Translations under genes and position numbers: made by a program
Shown here: positions 7,646-15,141 of the stretch, one piece after another
Layout: each line of letters starts with the position of its first letter
Position numbering within the stretch: position 1 is the first letter of the stretch
Assembly: GCA_028343845.1 (NCBI GenBank)
Contig: JAOLZO010000028.1
Coordinates: 1 to 35,589, forward strand
DNA length: 35,589 nt
Source: Verrucomicrobiota bacterium
GTDB lineage: Bacteria; Verrucomicrobiota; Verrucomicrobiia; Opitutales; Seribacteraceae
Direction: 5' to 3'
Notes under the pieces: model-generated
Database searches by the model: none
What the model was told of the DNA's origin: nothing
The model's input: the letters and a program-made list of their open reading frames with translations, nothing else

Positions 7646-10600
7646 TGGGAGAAAGGCTTGACCAATTGAGGTCTCCTTTTGTGAGGAGTTTTGCAGCTTG
7701 TTTTTATTTGTCTCTTATCTTTGCGTGGGCACATTGCTTGTTTGGTGTTGAATTTGCCCTTGTCGAGAAGGAAACCCTGGCCTTCGTCGGAGGAACGAAC
7801 GTTGGGCGAGCTCAAGAGGATGGTTCGCTTGAAGCGATGCTCACCCAAGTCTTCGCCAAAAAGGCGCCGGTCTTCCGCGACATGTCCTGGGATGCCGATA
7901 CCGTCTACCGGCAGGGCTCGGTGATCGAAAGGTGGCGCAAGAATGGTTTTGGGGATCGCGTTGAACAATTGGAGCGCCAAAAAATCACTTTGGTCATCGC
8001 TCAATTCGGCCGGCTCGAGTCGATGGAAGGAAAGGAAAGACTGGAGGATTTTGCGAATGCCTACGAACGCTTGATTGACGACTACCTCAAGCAGGCCAAG
8101 CAAGTTGTGGTGGTCGCTCCGTTCCCCTTTGAGCAACCTGCCAGTCCGCTGTTGCCCGACTTGACGGTCCATAACCCGTCCCTCGCGCTCTACGTGGGCA
8201 AGATCCGCAAGATGGCGGCCGAGCGGAAGCTGGTTTTGATCGACTTGTTCACGGGCGGACCCCGTGGATGGACGGAGAACGGGATGCACTTGAGGGCGGA
8301 TGCCCATGAGAAAGCAGCCACTCTCTGGATGGAAAGGGCTGGGTTGGAGATTCCCCCACTCGGGAAGATCAAGCTTCTTCGGGAAGCAGTCAGGGAGAAG
8401 AACCGGCTGTGGTTCGATTACTGGAGACCCGCCAACTGGAAACTCCTCTACGGGGACGATTCCCGACGCCAATTCACTCGTGGGAAGGTTCCCTTCAGAG
8501 ACGAGTGGAAAAGGTTGCTTTCCTTGATCGCGAAGGCGGACGAACGAATCCGAAAGGTAGCGGCCGGTGAACCCGACCCGGGGCACGATCGGCCCGAGCC
8601 GGAGGTTTTGCATGGGGACGAAACGGCGGACGTGGAAAAGGAAACCAAGGCCTTCGAGGTCGGGTATGGCCTGAGCGTCAACCTCTTTGCGGACGAGAAA
8701 CTCGGGTTGACCAACCCCCTGGCCGTCCGCTGGGACCCGAACGGACGGGCCTACGTATCCGTGACTACCGCCTACCCGCACGTTTTCCCAGGGGACGTGT
8801 TCAATGACAAGATCCTCATTCTCGAGGATACCGATGGGGACGGCCGGGCCGACAAGTCCACCGTTTTTGCCGAAGGTCTGAACATCCCGACCGGATTCGA
8901 GCTGGGCGATGGGGGCGTTTACGTCGGGGAAAGCACGAAGATCACTTTTTTGGAGGATACCGATGGGGATGACCGTGCTGACCGGAAAAAAGTTTTGTTG
9001 AGCGGGTTCGGGAGCGGGGATTCCCATCAGGCGATCAACTCCTTTGTATGGAGTCCTGAGGGAGATCTTTACATGGGGCAGGGCGACGGGGTGGAGTCGC
9101 GGGTGGAAACACCCTTGGGTTCGAGCGATCTTTACCAGGCGGGTATCTACCGTTTCCGGCCAAGACGCCTGCGCCTCGATCCGCTCCTCGACAACTGGAT
9201 GGGCCCGGCCAATCCCTGGGGCATGGCTTTCGACGAGTGGGGACAGATGTTCGTCGTCGATGGGGCGGGGGGGGTCTCCTGCCTTTCCCCCGGCCAGATT
9301 CCCGCCCAGAACAGGCTCAAGCTCCCGAGGATTGGCAACCCCGGAGGCTATTGTGGGATAGGCTATTTGGATGGCGGACATTTGCCCGATGAGTTACAGG
9401 GAACGTTCGCGACCGGTGACTTCAAGGCCAACCGGATAAAGATTTTCTCCCTGTCCGACGATGGGGCCGGGTTCAAGTTGAAATGGGAAGAGCCCCTGCT
9501 ACGCTCCTCTCACCGTAACTTTCGGCCCGTTGACGTAAACGTAGGGCCCGATGGCGCCATCTACGTCGTGGACTGGTACAATTCGATTACTTGCCACCAG
9601 GACGATGCCTATCGAGATCCGCGCCGGGACAAGGCGCATGGGCGGATCTGGCGGATCAGTTCCCGAAGCCCAGCTCTTGTTCCGCCAAAGCTTGGGGGAG
9701 CTCCCTTGCTTCAGGTACTGGACGGGCTCAAGGCTTCTGACTCGTGGACCCGTGGGCAGGTGCGAAGAGAGCTTTCGAATCGAGATAGCGGGGAGGTCGC
9801 GAAGGCAATGGACGATTGGCTTGAAAGCCTTGATGCTGCTCAGGAGGGGAGCGAGCGTTTCCTCCTGGAGGCTCTTCTGACCTGCTCCACCCTTGAGTTG
9901 GTAAGGGAGGACCTGCTCCATAGGGTGGCCCGTTCCGAACTTCCGGGGGCCCGTGCCTTGGCGGCTCGGATCACGGGCCGGTGGGCCGACCGCATGAGTG
10001 ACCCGCTCGACGTGCTGGCTGACTTGGCCCGGGACGAGAATCCCCGCGTACGCATGGAAGCGGTGTTGGCTGCGGGACAAATCCCGCATATGGATTCGAT
10101 CCAAGTCGTGGCCATGGCGAGCGAACGGGATATCGACCGCTCGCTCGATTATGCCTTTACCCAAGCCATTCATCACTTGAAACCCCATTGGGAAGAACCT
10201 TTTGAAAAGGGTCGACTGACTTTCTCCAAGTTGTCCCACGTCGCGGCCGTTTTAAACCGGGCGGGCTCCAAAAACATGGTGGGCAAACTCAGAGGCGTGG
10301 CGGATAACGGATCTCTTTCAAAGGAGGAACGCAAGGGAGCGATGATGACCCTTCTCGCGGTAGGCGGACCCCGTGAGTTCAGGGAGTACGGCCTGAACAG
10401 GAAGAAATTCACATCGGGTGGAAAATATGATCCGAACGCCCATGCCGTCTTGTTGGCCCGGATGGTCGAAGCCACGAGGGAAAGAGGTGTTCGACCCGAG
10501 GGTGAATTGGGCGAACCTCTGTTGGAACTTCTTGGCTCTGGGCATGAGGGTGTGCTGGCCCATGCCCTGGCCCTGACTGGTCTATGGTCGGTTAGGCAGG

Positions 10601-11520
10601 TCGAAGGGGAGGTTCTCCGTTGCGCCAGAGACAAGAATCTTGGGGTCGAACTTAGAGCCGCGGCCTTTCTGTCCCTCGCTCGAATGAATTCAAACAAGGC
10701 CATGGGAATCCTTAAGGAATCTTCCGGGAAGAAAAATCCGTCAGGTATCAGGGTTGCTGCAATCAAGGCCATGTGCCTGACCGATCTTCCCGAAGCGGCG
10801 AAGCGGACGGCCGGTTTGATCGGAGTGGTCGGACTTTCGGAAAAGGAACTGGCCGGGTTGCTCAAGGCCTTTCTTTCCAAGACCTCTGGTGAAGATCGTC
10901 TGGTTGAGGCACTCAAGCCCGTCGACCTTGGACGGGACGTCGCAGACCGTCTTTTGCAGGCTCTCTACTTGTCCGGTCACCTCAGCGGGAAATTGAATAA
11001 AATGCTTCGGGCAAAGATGCCGAAGGAAAGCGACCCCCTTTCTCCGGACGAAAAAACCATTGCCTCGCTCGTCCGCATGGCCCGCGAAAAAGGCGATCCG
11101 AATCTGGGGAAACCGGAAGCCGCATCCTGTTTGGGATGTCACAGGATTGGAGCGAAGGGTGGCCTGATCGGACCGGATCTGACCTCTCTTGGGACAACCC
11201 TCTCGCCCGAGAGGATCGTAGAGGAATTGCTCTGGCCTGGCAGGCAAATCAAGGAGGGGTATTCCCTGATCCAGCTTACGACCAAGTCGGGCGAAATTCT
11301 CCAGGGCTATGAGCGGAGTTCGAAGCCGGGTGCCATCACCATCCGTCAACTGGCCGTGGATTCATTCTTGACCCTGAGGCGTGAACAAGTGACCTCGGTT
11401 ACGAAATTGGGGAGCGCCATGCCACCAAATCTGGTGGCAGGCATGTCTCGCCAAAGGCTTCTGAACTTGATTCAATATTTGGTTCAACTGGGTAAAACGC
11501 AAAACAATGGGAGTGACTGA
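7645..11520 (+). CDS. SGNH-like / PVC dehydrogenase propeller / HEAT / cytochrome c fusion
   Basis: Very large exported protein (1291 residues). In order: a signal peptide (about 10-33); an SGNH-hydrolase-like domain (about 45-240); a beta-propeller of the PVC-type putative membrane-bound dehydrogenase family (about 340-680) with two Ca-binding-like loops, EDTDGDGRAD near 394 and EDTDGDDRAD near 437; an alpha-helical HEAT-like region (about 700-1130); and a C-terminal PVC-type heme-binding domain with CLGCH at 1162-1166, followed by GPDLTSLG and a conserved tail. I infer a periplasmic oxidoreductase passing electrons to its own heme. In the SGNH part the usual nucleophile position reads GGTNVGR and the late motif reads NGMH instead of DxxH, so this domain may be catalytically dead and used for binding. 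It overlaps the FkbM gene by one base and is followed 2 bases later by the DUF1080 gene. Confidence 0.88.
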   Translation: MGERLDQLRSPFVRSFAACFYLSLIFAWAHCLFGVEFALVEKETLAFVGGTNVGRAQEDGSLEAMLTQVFAKKAPVFRDMSWDADTVYRQGSVIERWRKNGFGDRVEQLERQKITLVIAQFGRLESMEGKERLEDFANAYERLIDDYLKQAKQVVVVAPFPFEQPASPLLPDLTVHNPSLALYVGKIRKMAAERKLVLIDLFTGGPRGWTENGMHLRADAHEKAATLWMERAGLEIPPLGKIKLLREAVREKNRLWFDYWRPANWKLLYGDDSRRQFTRGKVPFRDEWKRLLSLIAKADERIRKVAAGEPDPGHDRPEPEVLHGDETADVEKETKAFEVGYGLSVNLFADEKLGLTNPLAVRWDPNGRAYVSVTTAYPHVFPGDVFNDKILILEDTDGDGRADKSTVFAEGLNIPTGFELGDGGVYVGESTKITFLEDTDGDDRADRKKVLLSGFGSGDSHQAINSFVWSPEGDLYMGQGDGVESRVETPLGSSDLYQAGIYRFRPRRLRLDPLLDNWMGPANPWGMAFDEWGQMFVVDGAGGVSCLSPGQIPAQNRLKLPRIGNPGGYCGIGYLDGGHLPDELQGTFATGDFKANRIKIFSLSDDGAGFKLKWEEPLLRSSHRNFRPVDVNVGPDGAIYVVDWYNSITCHQDDAYRDPRRDKAHGRIWRISSRSPALVPPKLGGAPLLQVLDGLKASDSWTRGQVRRELSNRDSGEVAKAMDDWLESLDAAQEGSERFLLEALLTCSTLELVREDLLHRVARSELPGARALAARITGRWADRMSDPLDVLADLARDENPRVRMEAVLAAGQIPHMDSIQVVAMASERDIDRSLDYAFTQAIHHLKPHWEEPFEKGRLTFSKLSHVAAVLNRAGSKNMVGKLRGVADNGSLSKEERKGAMMTLLAVGGPREFREYGLNRKKFTSGGKYDPNAHAVLLARMVEATRERGVRPEGELGEPLLELLGSGHEGVLAHALALTGLWSVRQVEGEVLRCARDKNLGVELRAAAFLSLARMNSNKAMGILKESSGKKNPSGIRVAAIKAMCLTDLPEAAKRTAGLIGVVGLSEKELAGLLKAFLSKTSGEDRLVEALKPVDLGRDVADRLLQALYLSGHLSGKLNKMLRAKMPKESDPLSPDEKTIASLVRMAREKGDPNLGKPEAASCLGCHRIGAKGGLIGPDLTSLGTTLSPERIVEELLWPGRQIKEGYSLIQLTTKSGEILQGYERSSKPGAITIRQLAVDSFLTLRREQVTSVTKLGSAMPPNLVAGMSRQRLLNLIQYLVQLGKTQNNGSD

Positions 11521-11522
11521 AT

Positions 11523-12245
11523 ATGAAATTGATCAAAATAACGCAATGCTTCTGCTTTCTTTCCATCTGCCTTTCCTCCATTGTCCTTGGGGCGCAAAAG
11601 GACGACGGGTTTGTTTCAATCTTTGACGGCAAGACGCTTGCCGGTTGGAAGCCAGTCTCCACCGACGCCAAGGATGCTTGGGTGGTCAAGGACGGCGTGA
11701 TCCGGGGAGACGGTGACAAGGGAGGACGTTGTTACCTTGCTTACGAAGAGAATAAGAAAATCGGCAACTTCGAACTGAAGTTCAGCTACCGCTTGACGGG
11801 GTCCAAAGCGAACAGCGGGGTAAGCATACGGGCCGTCAAGGACCCGACCGGGAAGAGGGACTTCCAGTGCTACCATGCGGATTTGGGTGCAATTGGCCTG
11901 GGCAAGCAAGTCATGGGGGCTTGGGATTTTCATACCCCGGGTCGTAAGGAGCATCGTTGCTTTCGGGGAGACCGGTTGGTCATCGACAAGAATGACAAGC
12001 CGACCATTACGCCGATCGAGAATGGATTGACAGAGGAGGATATCAAAAAGGGGGACTGGAACGAGGTTCATATTATGGCCCGCGGAAATCACTTCAAATT
12101 TATCATCAACGGGAAGACTTCGGCCGAGTTTACCGAACACCTGCCCAAGGAAAAACGTCTTCACGCAGGCATGATCCAACTGCAGTTGCACAACCCCAGG
12201 ATGATTGCCGAATTCAAGGATCTGGGCCTGAAAATCTTGGACTGA
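11523..12245 (+). CDS. DUF1080 family protein (3-keto-disaccharide hydrolase-like)
   Basis: Exported protein of 240 residues with a Sec signal peptide (about 1-24, ending LGAQ). It is a single DUF1080 domain with a concanavalin/LamG-like jelly-roll fold. Landmarks are SIFDGKTLAGW near the start, WVVKDGVIRGDG, an NSGVSIRA strand, GDWNEVHIMARG, and the C-terminal GMIQLQLHN. Some DUF1080 proteins cleave 3-keto-glycosides after a dehydrogenase has oxidised the sugar; others only bind sugars. Its ATG lies 2 bases after the stop of the dehydrogenase-like fusion gene, so an oxidise-then-cleave partnership is attractive but inferred. A hairpin (12289-12306) follows the gene. Confidence 0.88.
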   Translation: MKLIKITQCFCFLSICLSSIVLGAQKDDGFVSIFDGKTLAGWKPVSTDAKDAWVVKDGVIRGDGDKGGRCYLAYEENKKIGNFELKFSYRLTGSKANSGVSIRAVKDPTGKRDFQCYHADLGAIGLGKQVMGAWDFHTPGRKEHRCFRGDRLVIDKNDKPTITPIENGLTEEDIKKGDWNEVHIMARGNHFKFIINGKTSAEFTEHLPKEKRLHAGMIQLQLHNPRMIAEFKDLGLKILD

Positions 12246-12285
12246 AGCTAGTCGTTGCACCATAGACTCCGGGTGGAGAATGCCT

Positions 12286-12316
12286 TTGCGGGAATCCGAA
12301 TTCCCGATAGGATAAT
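12286..12316 (+). promoter_or_regulatory. Inverted repeat overlapping a possible ctaA promoter
   Basis: A perfect 7-bp inverted repeat, CGGGAAT (12289-12295) and ATTCCCG (12300-12306), has a 4-base loop CCGA. No T run follows, so it is a poor intrinsic terminator. It lies between TTGCGG (12286-12291) and TAGGAT (12308-12313), which are 16 bases apart and could be -35 and -10 boxes about 40 bases before the heme A synthase start. It could be an operator or the 3' hairpin of the preceding transcript. Confidence 0.4.
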
Positions 12317-12352
12317 GGATCGAGCTCAGTAAAGTTTCCCTCGTTTATTCAC

Positions 12353-13459
12353 ATGTCTTCCCCTACAAGCACAAACCCTGCCGAAGGTAGCAAAAATCAC
12401 GGCACAACCAAGTCTTTGACGATTTGGCTGAGATGCGTCTGTCTGAGTGTCGTCGCCATTCTGATCGTTGGCGGGGTTACGCGTCTGACCGGATCGGGAT
12501 TGTCGATGGTTGATTGGAGGCCCATCGCAGGGATTCTTCCTCCCATTACGGATACGCAATGGAACGAGGTGTTTGATCAATACAAGGGCTCGCCCGAATA
12601 TCAAAAAATCAATGCCGGGATGAGCCTGGAGGGTTTTAAGGACATTTTCTTTTGGGAATACCTTCATCGGATCATGGGCCGGATCGTGGGCCTGCTTTGC
12701 CTATTGCCGTACTTATGGTTTTTGTTCCGTAAAAAACTCGTAGGCAGTCTCCGTCTCAAAGGTTTGGTTCTCGTGCTTCTGGTCGGAGCGCAAGGGTTGA
12801 TGGGTTGGTACATGGTCAAGAGCGGGTTGGTGAGCAACCCGGAGGTCAGTCACTACCGCTTGGCGGCCCACCTCGGTTTGGCGTTCACGGTGTTCGGTTT
12901 GGCATGGTGGATGTTGCAGGATTTGAAGCCAGTATCCAAGGATGCGGGTGGAACGGGAAGACTGCGACTTTATGCTTGTCTCCTTCTCGGTCTGCTATGC
13001 CTGCAGATCGTCTATGGCGCCTTCACCTCGGGAATGAAGGCGGGGTACGGTTTCAATACCTTTCCCATGATGGAAGAGGACTGGGTGCCCGAAGGCTTGT
13101 TCGGTCTTTCCCCCTTTTGGCAAAATTTCGTGGCGGATAAATTTTCCGTACAATTCATCCACCGTTGGATGGGGACCGTCCTGGCCTTGGCAACTTTGGG
13201 GATGGGATGGTTTTCCTTTAAGTACGTGGATCTGACTGAAACTCAGAAGAGCCGGCTTCGTTGGGTTCTTGGCTTGGTCGTCACCCAGTTTTCACTCGGG
13301 GTGGTCACCATTCTCATCATCATTGATTTTCCCATTCTCTTGCCCGTGGTGCACCAATTGGTTGCCCTTTTCCTCTTCGCCGCCCTTCTAGCCTTCATTC
13401 ATTCTTTGGGTACAGGACCCGGAAAACCGCAAAAGATGCCGGGGAAGAGCAGGGCGTGA
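12353..13459 (+). CDS. ctaA: Heme A synthase, COX15/CtaA
   Basis: Integral membrane enzyme that oxidises the C8 methyl of heme O to a formyl group, giving heme A for aa3-type cytochrome oxidase. It has 368 residues and about eight hydrophobic segments. The four expected heme-liganding histidines are visible: H105 (EYLHRIMGR), H173 (AAHLGLAF), H270 (FIHRWMGT) and H334 (VVHQLVALF). The GGVTRLTGSGLSMVDW motif near 40-55 is typical of the COX15-like branch. No oxidase subunit or heme O synthase (CtaB) gene lies nearby, so it is an orphan here among cytochrome genes. Its stop is one base from the stop of the convergent propeller gene, leaving no room for a terminator. The ATG lacks a clear Shine-Dalgarno sequence. 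Confidence 0.93.
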   Translation: MSSPTSTNPAEGSKNHGTTKSLTIWLRCVCLSVVAILIVGGVTRLTGSGLSMVDWRPIAGILPPITDTQWNEVFDQYKGSPEYQKINAGMSLEGFKDIFFWEYLHRIMGRIVGLLCLLPYLWFLFRKKLVGSLRLKGLVLVLLVGAQGLMGWYMVKSGLVSNPEVSHYRLAAHLGLAFTVFGLAWWMLQDLKPVSKDAGGTGRLRLYACLLLGLLCLQIVYGAFTSGMKAGYGFNTFPMMEEDWVPEGLFGLSPFWQNFVADKFSVQFIHRWMGTVLALATLGMGWFSFKYVDLTETQKSRLRWVLGLVVTQFSLGVVTILIIIDFPILLPVVHQLVALFLFAALLAFIHSLGTGPGKPQKMPGKSRA

Positions 13460-13460
13460 C

Positions 13461-14993
13461 TTAGCGCTTGGCCGATCCGAAGGCCCAGAGGTTTTCTTTA
13501 CCGCGGACATACAAGCTTTCCTTACCGAGGGTTGGCGTGACCTGAATGCTCTCGTCCAACTTGAATTGGCCAAGAGCCTTGAACTCGTCCCCGGTACGGA
13601 TTACGGAGATCAATCCTTCCTCGGAGGCGAGGATCAAATTATTGCCGGCCACCACGGGGGAAGCCACGTATTGTCCGAGTCCGCCAAGCCTCGTGCGGTA
13701 GAGCATTTCCCCATTGCCCGATTCCACGCAAGTGAGGACGCCTCCGTTGGAGACCATGTAGATGCGCTTCTGGTGAAGAATCGGGGAGGGAACTTCGGGG
13801 ATTCCCTTGTTGAATTCCCATTCGACGTGGCTGTCGGTGACATTGCCTTTCCCTCCCGGTTTGACCGCAACGAGCAAAGGTTTCCCCCGCCCGATTGTCA
13901 GGTTCCCGATGAATTCTTTCTTGTCCCAGAACCCGTCCTTGTTCTTGTCCATCCACAAGAACATCCCATCCAATCTCTTTTTGCGTTTCGCGGGATCCTT
14001 GGGCAGTGGAAGCCCGTAACCGGGATGTCCGGGCGGAAGTTGAGGCCGGAAAGGAAAGGTGAAATGCCCGGTCATTTCCTTGCGTTCCAAACGCTCGTCC
14101 CCGTTGGCATCGAAACTGATGACCGCTTTCCAAAAAGGAGCGGGGTCGCTTTTCAGGTCCGCCGACCCACCGAGCTTGGAGCCCGATGCGAAGACCAAGC
14201 CGTCATCTATCATCGGTCTGGCGATGGTCTCGCGCGAAAAGCCGTCCACTTGCCACTTCTCTTCACCATCGGGGAGCGAATAGCCCCGAAGAGAACCATT
14301 TCCCAAGACCACGAGTTCCTTTCCTTCTGCGTGTTCCCAAATCGTCGGAGTCGACCAGCCGCTACGGTGGAACGGGCGGGGTCTTTCCCAGGCCGTTGAG
14401 CCGTCTTTCTTGCGGAGAGCCAGGATGCGCGACCTGCTGACCCGGCTGTTGGGTAGGTTGGCGTCGTCGTCAGTCACCAGAATGAGCAGATCCCCATGAG
14501 AGATGGGGGAGGAAGAGGTGCCGTAGAGGCTCTTTGGGGTGGGGATGCGTTTTTGCCAAATATCTTTTCCGTCATGATCGTAACAAAGCAGCCCGAAGGA
14601 ACCGAAGTAGACGAAGAGCCTGTCCTCGTCGACGAAAGGGGTGGGGGTGGCCGGGCTGCTCGACTCGTGGAATTTTTCTAGTTCCGTCTCAGGGGCTTTT
14701 TTCTTCCAAAGAATTTTTCCGGATTTTCTATCCAAGGCAAGGGTCACCAGACGGTCCTTCTCGAAACCGGTGAGAAAGATTTTATCTTCGGATAAAACGG
14801 GACAGGACAGTCCGAAGGGGAGAGGAGTTTTCCAAAGGACGCCTTTCAAGGAGGGAACGCCGATGCCGGCATCCTTGCGAATACCCGATCCGTTCGGTCC
14901 GCGGAACTGGTTCCATGGGTCGGTTTTTTTGGCGCAAAGAGAAAAATGGACCAAAGCAAAAAGTGGGACAAAAAAGACAAATCGCGAATGCAT
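13461..14993 (-). CDS. Exported PQQ-like beta-propeller protein with inserted EF-hand pair
   Basis: 510 residues with a Sec signal peptide (about 1-21). The mature protein opens with WNQFRGPNGSG, the usual start of PVC PQQ-propeller proteins, followed by repeated blades (GKILWKKK, LLCYDHDGKDIW, GEEKWQVDG, GGVLTCVESGNG, LYVRGKENLWAFG). An insertion of roughly 100 residues holds two good EF-hand loops: DANGDERLERKE (295-306) and DKNKDGFWDKKE (349-360), each with acidic residues at positions 1, 5 and 12. Calcium binding is therefore likely. Catalytic residues of true quinoprotein dehydrogenases are not recognisable, so it may be a scaffold or binding protein. It is convergent with ctaA and divergent from the large cytochrome gene. 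Confidence 0.88.
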   Translation of the reverse strand: MHSRFVFFVPLFALVHFSLCAKKTDPWNQFRGPNGSGIRKDAGIGVPSLKGVLWKTPLPFGLSCPVLSEDKIFLTGFEKDRLVTLALDRKSGKILWKKKAPETELEKFHESSSPATPTPFVDEDRLFVYFGSFGLLCYDHDGKDIWQKRIPTPKSLYGTSSSPISHGDLLILVTDDDANLPNSRVSRSRILALRKKDGSTAWERPRPFHRSGWSTPTIWEHAEGKELVVLGNGSLRGYSLPDGEEKWQVDGFSRETIARPMIDDGLVFASGSKLGGSADLKSDPAPFWKAVISFDANGDERLERKEMTGHFTFPFRPQLPPGHPGYGLPLPKDPAKRKKRLDGMFLWMDKNKDGFWDKKEFIGNLTIGRGKPLLVAVKPGGKGNVTDSHVEWEFNKGIPEVPSPILHQKRIYMVSNGGVLTCVESGNGEMLYRTRLGGLGQYVASPVVAGNNLILASEEGLISVIRTGDEFKALGQFKLDESIQVTPTLGKESLYVRGKENLWAFGSAKR

Positions 14994-15141
14994 TCCTTTT
15001 TTTGTCCTTTTTCAATCCTTGTTTCGAGTAAGAAAACATACTTCCCCAAACTTTCTTAACCGCCCTCGGTCTTCGGATCACGGACCGAAGCTTGAAAACG
15101 GATGCCAGAGTTTCGTCCACCTCGATCAAGAAGTATTCCGA
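14994..15141. promoter_or_regulatory. Divergent intergenic region with a 6-bp inverted repeat
   Basis: This is the longest stretch without an assigned gene. It separates the leftward propeller gene from the rightward cytochrome gene and should contain both promoters. A perfect 6-bp inverted repeat CTTCGG (15071-15076) / CCGAAG (15085-15090) with an 8-base loop is present; an overlapping alternative stem CGGTC/GACCG is also possible. No confident promoter boxes were found. Confidence 0.35.

Noticed and set aside
7597..9381. Long antisense open frame (594 codons) opposite FkbM and the fusion gene
   Set aside because: It mirrors codon bias of the real genes, shows no recognisable domain, and the opposite strand carries clear family motifs.
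14641..15141. Open frame extending the large cytochrome gene upstream by about 167 residues
   Set aside because: It lies antisense to the start of the propeller gene, is compositionally unlike a protein, and precedes a plausible signal peptide; the true start is probably 15142-15184.
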